A program made the translations under genes and the position numbers. Positions 1-6,126 of a stretch of 6,330 nt of DNA are shown here, one piece after another. Location of the stretch: NCBI GenBank assembly GCA_002353885.1, contig DEKO01000005.1:1-6330 (forward strand), in the 5' to 3' direction. The notes beneath the pieces were generated by a model that saw nothing but the letters and a program-made list of their open reading frames with translations, made no database searches and was not told the origin of the DNA. This DNA comes from Porphyromonadaceae bacterium UBA2720 (GTDB taxonomy: Bacteria > Bacteroidota > Bacteroidia > Bacteroidales > Muribaculaceae). How positions within the stretch are numbered: position 1 is the first letter of the stretch; each line of letters starts with the position of its first letter.

Positions 1-189
1 CTATTGATTGTTAGTAAAATTCCAATTTAGCGGACTAAAGGAGTGTCCTGCGAACAGAAATCTTACAAATCTAGGCTGCGCTTCGCTTGCCCTTCGGGCT
101 CCCGTACGGTCGCGAGCACTTCGTGGTTATCCAAATCTTGTACAAACGAGCGCAATGATGCCTGCATCAATTGCCGAGTTTAGCCAAGA

Positions 190-220
190 TTATCCAAATA
201 CTCGCTTTCAGCGAGGATAA
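190..220. repeat. Hairpin copy 1 (CTCGC-TTTCA-GCGAG)
   Basis: There is a perfect 5-bp stem, CTCGC (201-205) with GCGAG (211-215), around a TTTCA loop. An outer stem, TTATC (190-194) with GATAA (216-220), can form across a CAAATA bulge. The core is identical to the hairpin at 277-291, but the outermost base pair differs (C-G here, A-T there), so the change keeps pairing intact. This suggests selection on, or a common origin of, the folded form. Confidence 0.6.
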
Positions 221-276
221 TTGACAGCATTCTATCCGAGGGTGTCACTACGTTCCACCCCCACTTATTCAAATCA

Positions 277-291
277 ATCGCTTTCAGCGAT
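277..291. repeat. Hairpin copy 2 (ATCGC-TTTCA-GCGAT)
   Basis: There is a perfect 5-bp stem, ATCGC (277-281) with GCGAT (287-291), around the same TTTCA loop as the copy at 201-215. It is preceded by TTATTCAAAT, a one-mismatch copy of the motif preceding copy 1. Together they form a degenerate direct repeat of roughly 26 bases at a spacing of about 75 bases. Confidence 0.6.
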
Positions 292-364
292 ATTACAGTA
301 ATCGGGGACAACAGGTATAATGTTCCCTAAAAAAAGCAGAAAAAAAATGGTGGGTTGAGTGTTA

Positions 365-388
365 TTTGCGCAAAAATCAGTAATTTTG
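365..388 (+). promoter_or_regulatory. Promoter for ileS (Bacteroidota-type)
   Basis: TAATTTTG at 381-388 matches the Bacteroidota -7 consensus TAnnTTTG exactly. Transcription would start around 393-396, leaving a leader of only about 25 bases before the ileS ATG. The -33 element is unclear: TTTG at 365-368 is closer (12 bases) than the usual 19-21, and GTTG at 354-357 is slightly too far. The leader is too short for a T-box or other tRNA-sensing riboswitch. The sequence before the ATG is A/T-rich without a Shine-Dalgarno, as is common in this phylum. Confidence 0.6.
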
Positions 389-417
389 CCGATTGTTTTT
401 GAGACACGTGTTGAAAT

Positions 418-3400
418 ATGAAGAAATACAACGAATATAACCGATTTAACCTCTCGGACATCAACAAGGAAGTCCTGGAGATGTGGGACCGCGAGGGCGT
501 GTTCCATGCAAGCGTCGACGAGCGCGAGGGTGCGCCGTCGTTTGTGTTTTACGAGGGTCCGCCCAGTGCCAATGGCATGCCGGGCATCCACCATGTGATG
601 GCCCGCACGCTCAAGGACATCGTGTGCCGCTACAAGACCATGCGTGGCTATCAGGTGCTGCGCAAGGCCGGCTGGGACACTCATGGCCTGCCTGTGGAGC
701 TGGGTGTGGAGAAGTCGCTGGGCATCACCAAGGAGGACATCGGCAAGAAGATCAGCGTCGATGACTATAATGACAGTTGCCGCCGCGAGGTGATGAAGTA
801 CACCCGCGAGTGGGAAGACCTGACCCACCGCATGGGCTACTGGGTGGACATGAAAGACCCCTATATTACCTACAAGAACAGCTATATCGAGACCTTGTGG
901 TGGTTGCTCAAGCAGCTCTACAACAAGGGTCTGCTCTATAAGGGCTATACTATCCAACCCTACTCGCCCGCAGCTGGCACCGGACTGAGCTCACACGAGC
1001 TGAACATGCCGGGCTGCTACCGCGATGTCAAGGACCAGACGGTGACGGCACAGTTCACGGTGGTCAAGAATGACCACCCCGTGGTGCGCGCCATCATGGA
1101 CAAGGCCGACACAGGATTTGAGCACTTGACCATCCTGGCATGGACCACCACACCATGGACCCTGCCCAGCAACACCGCGCTGTGCGTCGGTCCAAAGATT
1201 GACTATGTGGCCGTCGAGAGCTACAATCCCTATAATGGCCAGCCCGCCATCTACCTGCTGGCCAAGGCACGCGTGAGTGCCTACTTCAAGGCCGAGGGCC
1301 AGGAAAAGGCACTGACCGACTACCAACCTGGCGACAAGGTGATTCCCTGGAAGGTGATCGGCGAGTTCACCGGCAACGACCTGCTTGACATCCGGTTCGA
1401 GCAGTTGTTCCCCTGGGTCAAGCCTGTCGACAAGGTGGATGACCAGATTGTGGGCAACGACAATGGATTCCGCGTTATCCCCGGCGACTATGTCACCACC
1501 GAGGATGGTACGGGCATCGTACACATTGCACCGACCTTTGGTGCCGACGATGCCGCTGTGGCCCGGGCTGCAGGCATCCCCTCGCTCTACATGATCAACA
1601 AGAAACTGGAGACTCGCCCCATGGTAGACTTCAGCGGCAAGTACTACACACTTGACGACCTAGATGAGGACTTCGTGGCCAAGTTTGTCAATGTCGAGCT
1701 GTATAAAGAGTATGCTGGAGCATGGGTCAAGAACGCCTACGACCCGCAGTATACGGTGAACGGCAAGTATGACGAAGAGGCTGCCACCAAGGCCGAGGAC
1801 CTGAATGTCTACATCTGCGTGCGCATGAAGCAGGCCGGCACCGCGTTCAAGATCGAGAAGCATGTGCACAACTACCCGCACTGCTGGCGCACCGACAAGC
1901 CCGTGCTCTACTACCCGCTGGACAGCTGGTTCATCCGTGCCACGGCTGCCCGCGACCGCATGGTCGAGTTGAACAAGACCATCAACTGGAAGCCCGAGTC
2001 GACCGGCACAGGCCGCTTCGGCAAGTGGCTCGAGAACCTCAACGACTGGAACCTGAGCCGCTCGCGCTACTGGGGTACTCCGCTGCCCATCTGGCGCAGC
2101 GAGGACGGCGAGGAACTGTGCATCGGCAGCATCGAGGAACTCTACAACGAGATTGACAAGGCTGTGGCAGCAGGCGTGATGACAAGCAACCCCTATCGCG
2201 ACAAGGGCTTCGTGCCGGGCGACTATAGCGAGGAGAATTACAACAAGATTGACATCCACCGCCCATACGTGGACGACATCGTGCTGGTAAGCCCCACAGG
2301 CAAGCCCATGAAGCGCGAGCTGGACCTGATTGACGTGTGGTTTGACAGCGGTGCCATGCCCTATGCCCAGCAGCACTACCCCTTCGAGAACAAGGAACTG
2401 GTGGACAGTGGTCGTGCCTTCCCTGCCGACTTCATCGCCGAGGGTGTGGACCAGACGCGCGGATGGTTCTACACACTGCATGCCATCGCCACGATGGTGT
2501 TCGACAGCGTGTCATACAAGAGCGTGATCAGCAACGGCCTGGTGCTGGACAAGAACGGTGCCAAGATGAGCAAGCGACTGGGCAACGCTGTCGACCCATT
2601 CAAGACCATCGAGGACTATGGCAGCGACCCTGTGCGCTGGTACATGATCAGCAACTCGTCGCCCTGGGACAACCTGAAGTTTGACACCGACGGTGTGCTG
2701 GAGGTGAGCCGCAAGTTCTTCGGAACTCTCTACAATACCTACTCGTTCTTTGCCCTGTATGCCAACGTTGACGGCTTCGACCGTGACGCTACACAGGTGC
2801 CCATGAGCGAGCGTCCCGAGATTGACCGCTGGATCATCTCGCTGCTCAACACGCTGGTCAAGACGGTGCGTGCCGAACTTGACGACTACGAGCCCACACG
2901 CGCCGCCCGTGCCATCGGCACCTTTGTGGGCGACCATCTGAGCAACTGGTATGTGCGCCTGAACCGCAAGCGCTTCTGGGGTGGTGAGATGACCACCGAC
3001 AAGTTGGCGGCCTACCAAACGTTGCACGAGTGTCTCAAGACCGTGTCGATGCTCATGGCCCCAGTCTCGCCCTTCTTTGCCGACCGGCTGTACCGCGACC
3101 TCACCGGCAGTGAGAAGTCGGTGCACCTGGCTCTGTATCCCGAGGCCAATGAGAGCCTCATCGACCGCGAGCTTGAGGACCGCATGCAAGTGGCACAAGA
3201 CACCACATCGATGGTGCTGGCTCTGCGCCGCAAACAGAACATCAAGGTTCGCCAGCCGCTCACCAGCATCATGGTGCCCGTGGCCGACGACAAGCAGCGA
3301 CGTGACATCGAGGCAGTGGCCGAGCTGATCAAGAGCGAGGTCAATGTCAAGGAAATCAAACTGGTGGCTGGCGATGACGGCATCTTGGTCAAGCGCGTCA

Positions 3401-3912
3401 AACCCGACTTCAAAGTACTGGGCAAGAAGCTGGGCAAGAACATGAAGGCAGTTGCTGCCGCTCTGTCGCAGATGGAGCAACCCGCCATCATCGAGCTGGA
3501 GAAGAACGGCCAAGTGACCTTTGACATCGCTGGGGCACCCATCACCGTCGACCTGGCCGATGTCGAGGTCATCAGCGAGGACATCCCCGGCTGGCTGGTG
3601 GCCAACGAGGGCAACCTGACCGTGGCCCTTGACATCACCTTGACCGACGAGCTGCGCAACGAGGGAATGGCCCGCGAGCTGGTCAACCGCATCCAGAACA
3701 TCCGCAAGGCCAAGAACTTTGACATCACCGACAAGGTGGTGGTGCGTCTGCAGCCCGACGAGCGCGTGACTGCAGCTGTCGAACACTACGGCGAGTATAT
3801 CGCCCAGCAGGTGCAGGCTGTGAGTGTGACCGTCCAGGCAGTCGACCACGATGACACTGTCGATGCCGAGAAGGATGACCTCCAGGTGCACATGACGGTC
3901 GACAAAGCCTGA
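418..3912 (+). CDS. ileS: Isoleucyl-tRNA synthetase, type 2, with GxHH signature
   Basis: This cytosolic class I enzyme attaches isoleucine to tRNA-Ile using ATP and should hydrolyse mischarged valine. At 1164 residues it is near the usual size for Bacteroidota. The nucleotide-binding signature is PGIHHVMAR, with G56-I57-H58-H59 where the family norm is HxGH, so the first and third positions are swapped. The CP1 editing domain spans roughly residues 200-430, with WTTTPWTLPSN at 242-252 and GTGIVHIAPTFGADD ending at D378; D377 aligns with the editing aspartate. Catalytic-core motifs follow: DSWFIRAT from 502, SRSRYWGTPLPIW at 547-559, DVWFDSG at 639-645, DQTRGWF at 678-684 and KMSKR at 716-720. 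The helical anticodon-binding domain starts near 800. The C-terminal region (LGKKLGKN near 1001, ARELVNRIQNIRK near 1085) is type 2-like and lacks the CxxC zinc ribbon of type 1 enzymes. No earlier ATG fits between the promoter and 418. The identification is secure. Confidence 0.97.
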   Translation: MKKYNEYNRFNLSDINKEVLEMWDREGVFHASVDEREGAPSFVFYEGPPSANGMPGIHHVMARTLKDIVCRYKTMRGYQVLRKAGWDTHGLPVELGVEKSLGITKEDIGKKISVDDYNDSCRREVMKYTREWEDLTHRMGYWVDMKDPYITYKNSYIETLWWLLKQLYNKGLLYKGYTIQPYSPAAGTGLSSHELNMPGCYRDVKDQTVTAQFTVVKNDHPVVRAIMDKADTGFEHLTILAWTTTPWTLPSNTALCVGPKIDYVAVESYNPYNGQPAIYLLAKARVSAYFKAEGQEKALTDYQPGDKVIPWKVIGEFTGNDLLDIRFEQLFPWVKPVDKVDDQIVGNDNGFRVIPGDYVTTEDGTGIVHIAPTFGADDAAVARAAGIPSLYMINKKLETRPMVDFSGKYYTLDDLDEDFVAKFVNVELYKEYAGAWVKNAYDPQYTVNGKYDEEAATKAEDLNVYICVRMKQAGTAFKIEKHVHNYPHCWRTDKPVLYYPLDSWFIRATAARDRMVELNKTINWKPESTGTGRFGKWLENLNDWNLSRSRYWGTPLPIWRSEDGEELCIGSIEELYNEIDKAVAAGVMTSNPYRDKGFVPGDYSEENYNKIDIHRPYVDDIVLVSPTGKPMKRELDLIDVWFDSGAMPYAQQHYPFENKELVDSGRAFPADFIAEGVDQTRGWFYTLHAIATMVFDSVSYKSVISNGLVLDKNGAKMSKRLGNAVDPFKTIEDYGSDPVRWYMISNSSPWDNLKFDTDGVLEVSRKFFGTLYNTYSFFALYANVDGFDRDATQVPMSERPEIDRWIISLLNTLVKTVRAELDDYEPTRAARAIGTFVGDHLSNWYVRLNRKRFWGGEMTTDKLAAYQTLHECLKTVSMLMAPVSPFFADRLYRDLTGSEKSVHLALYPEANESLIDRELEDRMQVAQDTTSMVLALRRKQNIKVRQPLTSIMVPVADDKQRRDIEAVAELIKSEVNVKEIKLVAGDDGILVKRVKPDFKVLGKKLGKNMKAVAAALSQMEQPAIIELEKNGQVTFDIAGAPITVDLADVEVISEDIPGWLVANEGNLTVALDITLTDELRNEGMARELVNRIQNIRKAKNFDITDKVVVRLQPDERVTAAVEHYGEYIAQQVQAVSVTVQAVDHDDTVDAEKDDLQVHMTVDKA

Positions 3913-3974
3913 GATTCACTTAACCAACAACAAGAATTAAGCATCATACATTATTCAACTCATTTATAAGGACA

Positions 3975-4355
3975 ATGGCTGAAGAGAAAGTAAGATATAG
4001 TGACGAGGAGCTGCAAGAGTTCAAGCAGATCATCCTTGAGAAACTCGAGCAGGCTCAGGCAAACTACGACCTGCTCAAGGGCAACATCATGGTCGATGAG
4101 TCAGACCCCACCTTCAAAGTAATGGAAGAGGGTGCCAACACGCTGAGCAAAGAAGAGGCCAGCCAGCGCGCCCAGCGCCAGCTGGAGTTTATCAACAAGC
4201 TGCAGGCAGCACTACGTCGCATCGAGAATGGCACCTATGGCATCTGCCGCGTGACAGGCAAGCTCATCCCCAAAGGTCGCCTGTTGGCCGTACCCCATGC
4301 CACGACCTCGATTGAGGGCAAGGAGATCGAGCAACAACGCAAGATGCGCCGATGA
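3975..4355 (+). CDS. TraR/DksA-family regulator lacking most zinc ligands
   Basis: DksA and TraR proteins bind in the secondary channel of RNA polymerase and adjust initiation, often together with ppGpp. This 126-residue protein has the expected layout: charged helices with coiled-coil character (about 8-85), then the conserved end NGTYGICRVTGKLIPKGRL (85-103) and AVPHATTSIE (105-114). The DksA C4 zinc finger reads C-x2-C-x17-C-x2-C. Here only C91 remains, and the other positions align with T94, S112 and G115. As far as I recall this ligand-poor form is common in Bacteroidota, so it is probably a lineage trait and not damage. The start is the first ATG; AAGGA lies only 2 bases upstream of it, too close for a normal Shine-Dalgarno. 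The gene follows ileS after 62 bases in which I see no promoter or terminator. It overlaps lspA by 4 bases (ATGA), which suggests translational coupling. The family is confident; the regulatory targets are unknown. Confidence 0.9.
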   Translation: MAEEKVRYSDEELQEFKQIILEKLEQAQANYDLLKGNIMVDESDPTFKVMEEGANTLSKEEASQRAQRQLEFINKLQAALRRIENGTYGICRVTGKLIPKGRLLAVPHATTSIEGKEIEQQRKMRR

Positions 4356-5038
4356 AACGCCTCTCTCACGGATGGCTCGCTGCGATTATCATCGTGGCGG
4401 TCATCATCATCGACCAGAGTCTGAAGGTCTGGGTCAAGACACACTTCTACTACGGCGAGGAACTGCAGATAGCATCGTGGTTCCGCCTGCTGTTTATCGA
4501 GAACAACGGCATGGCTTTCGGCATGGAGTTGGGCAGCAAGATGCTGCTCACATGGTTCCGCATCATTGCTGTCGTGGGCTTCACCTACTACTTGTTCAAG
4601 CTGCGCCGCCGCACCGACCTGCCGCGTGGCTACATCGCTTGCATCGCGCTCATCACAGCCGGTGCAGCAGGCAATGTGTTGGACTGCATCTTCTACGGCG
4701 TGATATTCAATGCACCTCAGTTTCCCGAAGTGGCTCAGTTGTTCCCACCTGAGGGCGGATATGGCACGCTCTTCAATGGTCGGGTTGTGGACATGTTCTA
4801 CTTCCCGCTCTTTGAGTGGGACTGGCCGTCATGGCTTCCGCTGGTGGGCGGCGAGCACTTCGTGTTCTTCCAGCCCATCTTCAACGTGGCCGATGCCGCG
4901 CTCAGTGTGAGCGTGATTGTGCTGATTATCTTCTATGCCAAACATCTGTCTGGCCCAGTCCAATCCGAGAATGACAACCTTGCCGCGAGCGACGACACCC
5001 CATCGGACGGCGCAGCGGCCAGCAGCGATGCCTCATGA
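4352..5038 (+). CDS. lspA: Lipoprotein signal peptidase (signal peptidase II)
   Basis: LspA is an inner-membrane aspartyl protease that cuts the signal peptide from lipidated prolipoproteins just before the modified cysteine; globomycin inhibits it. Family motifs are in order: DQSLK (21-25) at the end of the first membrane helix, ENNGMAFG (50-57), AGAAGNVLD (103-111), VVDMFYF (145-151) and FNVADAALS (177-185). D147 and D181 are the expected catalytic pair. Membrane helices lie at about 8-24, 63-82, 92-110 and 183-197. The protein has 228 residues against about 160-170 in Proteobacteria. The excess comes from a long loop before D147 (about 112-144), a second aromatic-rich insert (about 152-173), and an acidic Ser/Ala/Asp tail (201-228). 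Such loops are, as I recall, usual in Bacteroidota. Its ATG overlaps the stop of the upstream DksA-like gene, and its own stop overlaps the next start. Confidence 0.95.
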   Translation: MKRLSHGWLAAIIIVAVIIIDQSLKVWVKTHFYYGEELQIASWFRLLFIENNGMAFGMELGSKMLLTWFRIIAVVGFTYYLFKLRRRTDLPRGYIACIALITAGAAGNVLDCIFYGVIFNAPQFPEVAQLFPPEGGYGTLFNGRVVDMFYFPLFEWDWPSWLPLVGGEHFVFFQPIFNVADAALSVSVIVLIIFYAKHLSGPVQSENDNLAASDDTPSDGAAASSDAS

Positions 5039-6012
5039 GGCCTGCAACTGTTACATATGGGTTGATACTGTTGGTGCTGGCAATTGCATCGTGCAACAAA
5101 GCTCCTGATGGCGTCATTAGCGAGAGCAAGATGGCGCATCTGATAGCCGATCTGAACAAGGCAGAGTTCTACATCGAGTCGCACAGCAGCGATTTCCCGA
5201 CCGACTCGACACGCATGGCTCTCAAGCAGTCGATTTATGCCAAGCATGGTGTCAGCCAGGAACTCTATGACCACTCGCTGGAGTGGTATGCCCACAACAT
5301 GGACGTGTATACCGACGTCTGCGATCGTGCCATGCGTCAGCTCGAGGACGAGAAAAAGTCGTTGACCAAGCGCATGGCTCATGAGCCCCAGCTCAGTCGC
5401 GGCCTCGAGCCTTCACAGCCCACCTATGCCAGCCACGGCGACACGGCCGACGTGTGGGTCGGGCGCCGGTCGTGGGTGCTCACGGCAGGCATGCGTCATG
5501 GCACGCTGCGATGGGATCAGCAACCCGACAGCGAGCATCGTCCCGGCGACCGATACATGCTGCGCATTCTCATCAAGGGCAACAGCAGCGGCATGACTGC
5601 AACACTGGCAGCCGACTACAGCGACGGCAGCACGACAACCACTACTCGTCCCCTGTCAACGAGCGACTGGAACATGGTCCTGCTGCAAACCGACACACTG
5701 CGTCAGTTGAGGCGGATTTATGGCTACATCAGCTACAACATGCAGCCCCAGACCATGGCCATGCTAGACAGTGTGGCGCTAGTGCGCACACATCTCGACC
5801 GCAACAGCTATGGCATCATCGGCACTCAAGTGACTGTCGACCGCCATGGCAACGCGGCAAAATCTGGTCAGGACGCTGGACATCGCGTCGATGCAGCAGC
5901 CGACGACCATGTGCTGCGCGACCGGGCCGACGACCAAGCCCGCGCCACTGGCTCGCGCATCACGCCCGGGCGCAGGCCAGTTGCTCATCGTGAAAAAAGA
6001 GCCGAAAATTAA
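5035..6012 (+). CDS. DUF4296-type lipoprotein with C-terminal beta-rich region
   Basis: The N-terminus is a lipoprotein signal peptide: a short start with R2, a hydrophobic stretch (8-17) and a lipobox IASC with the lipidated cysteine at C20. Residues about 24-107 match the DUF4296 pattern, with PDGVISESKMAHLIADLNKAE followed by the helical HGVSQELYDHSLEWYAHN and a long helix; the function of this domain is not known to me. Residues about 130-255 look like a beta-sandwich (alternating hydrophobic strands such as RYMLRILIKG and DWNMVLLQT). The last 50 or so residues (from about 273) are rich in Asp, Arg and Ala and do not resemble the rest. Another frame may be the true end there, so the 3' boundary is uncertain. 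The ATG overlaps the lspA stop (ATGA), and this protein should itself be a substrate of that LspA. It probably sits in the outer or inner membrane, facing the periplasm. Confidence 0.85.
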   Translation: MRPATVTYGLILLVLAIASCNKAPDGVISESKMAHLIADLNKAEFYIESHSSDFPTDSTRMALKQSIYAKHGVSQELYDHSLEWYAHNMDVYTDVCDRAMRQLEDEKKSLTKRMAHEPQLSRGLEPSQPTYASHGDTADVWVGRRSWVLTAGMRHGTLRWDQQPDSEHRPGDRYMLRILIKGNSSGMTATLAADYSDGSTTTTTRPLSTSDWNMVLLQTDTLRQLRRIYGYISYNMQPQTMAMLDSVALVRTHLDRNSYGIIGTQVTVDRHGNAAKSGQDAGHRVDAAADDHVLRDRADDQARATGSRITPGRRPVAHREKRAEN

Positions 6013-6059
6013 GGGAGGTTCTATAAATTGCTCGTGACAGATTGTTTTAGATTTTTGAG

Positions 6060-6078
6060 CAGATTTTGGCTAAATCTG
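6060..6078. repeat. Perfect 7-bp inverted repeat
   Basis: CAGATTT (6060-6066) pairs with AAATCTG (6072-6078) around a 5-base TGGCT loop. It lies 48 bases after the lipoprotein stop codon. No T-run follows on either strand, so it is not a standard intrinsic terminator. It could protect the 3' end of the operon transcript or be an operator-like palindrome. Confidence 0.45.
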
Positions 6079-6085
6079 GATGAGG

Positions 6086-6126
6086 CAGTTGCGGTCTACG
6101 GCTCAGACAACTGAGGCAAAAACCGC
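6086..6126. repeat. Overlapping alternative hairpins
   Basis: CAGTTG (6086-6091) can pair with CAACTG (6108-6113), with a further 3-bp inner stem TCT (6095-6097) to AGA (6105-6107). GCGGT (6091-6095) can instead pair with ACCGC (6122-6126). The two folds share bases and so exclude one another. No coding gene is seen here. Confidence 0.35.

Larger units (their letters stand above)
30..300. repeat. Structured intergenic repeat-like element upstream of ileS
   Basis: The first 417 bases hold no gene I can defend, but this part is not random spacer. TTATCCAAAT occurs at 127-136 and 190-199, and TTATTCAAAT at 265-274. The second and third copies are each followed within 1-2 bases by a 15-base hairpin sharing the core CGCTTTCAGCG. 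There is also a GCCC/GGGC palindrome near 89-99, the palindrome CCGTACGG near 102-109, and a stem GCGGAC (30-35) with GTCC-T-GC (45-51). The G/C-rich middle (about 75-125) differs from the A/T-rich flanks. I infer a dispersed intergenic repeat, in the broad sense of REP or BIME elements, or the remains of one. My impression that similar sequence occurs elsewhere in Bacteroidales is memory and untested. Confidence 0.5.
63..326 (-). pseudogene. Possible broken small reading frame (hypothetical)
   Basis: On the minus strand one frame runs from just after TAG (329-327) to TAA (65-63), with only one internal stop, TAA at 182-180. It gives 48 codons before that stop and 38 after. The first part includes LNKWGWNVVTPSDRML and ILAESEYLDNLG. 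The second part contains an ATG at 167-165 and would give a 34-residue peptide starting MQASLRSF and ending AKRSLDL. The first part has no ATG before position 230. The three repeated DNA motifs fall in this same frame as DLNK, YLDN and DLDN. I do not recognise a domain. The plus strand is also fairly open here (a TTG-started frame at 8-220), so openness alone is weak evidence. It may be a nonsense-broken gene remnant, a 34-residue small ORF, or simply a by-product of the repeat. Confidence 0.25.

Noticed and set aside
8..220. A 70-codon + strand frame starting at TTG.
   Set aside because: It has a weak start codon, no domain, and an Arg/Ala/Leu-rich middle produced by the G/C-rich palindromes. 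It overlaps the repeat element, and the opposite strand is equally open, so I treat it as repeat sequence and not as a gene.
389..417. T-box or amino-acid riboswitch controlling ileS.
   Set aside because: The leader from the likely start site is only about 25 bases, with no stem I, no specifier loop and no terminator.
2563..2577. KMSKR in place of KMSKS as a possible active-site defect.
   Set aside because: The last position often varies in this family and Arg is common there in type 2 IleRS, so it is not evidence of damage.
2512..3891. A 459-codon open frame on the minus strand inside ileS.
   Set aside because: It is a by-product of strong third-position G/C bias in ileS. The product is a Val/Leu/His/Gly-rich string with no motif, and the + strand there is a certain gene. 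The minus frames at 274-957, 991-1524, 1660-2481 and 3012-3734 are rejected for the same reason.
5454..5993. A 179-codon frame overlapping the lipoprotein gene.
   Set aside because: It is out of frame with the recognised lipobox and DUF4296 part, rich in His/Arg/Ser/Gln, and has no motif.
6039..6066. Three AGATT repeats at 6039, 6049 and 6061.
   Set aside because: The spacing is irregular (10 and 12 bases) and the stretch is T-rich, so this fits chance in A/T-rich spacer.
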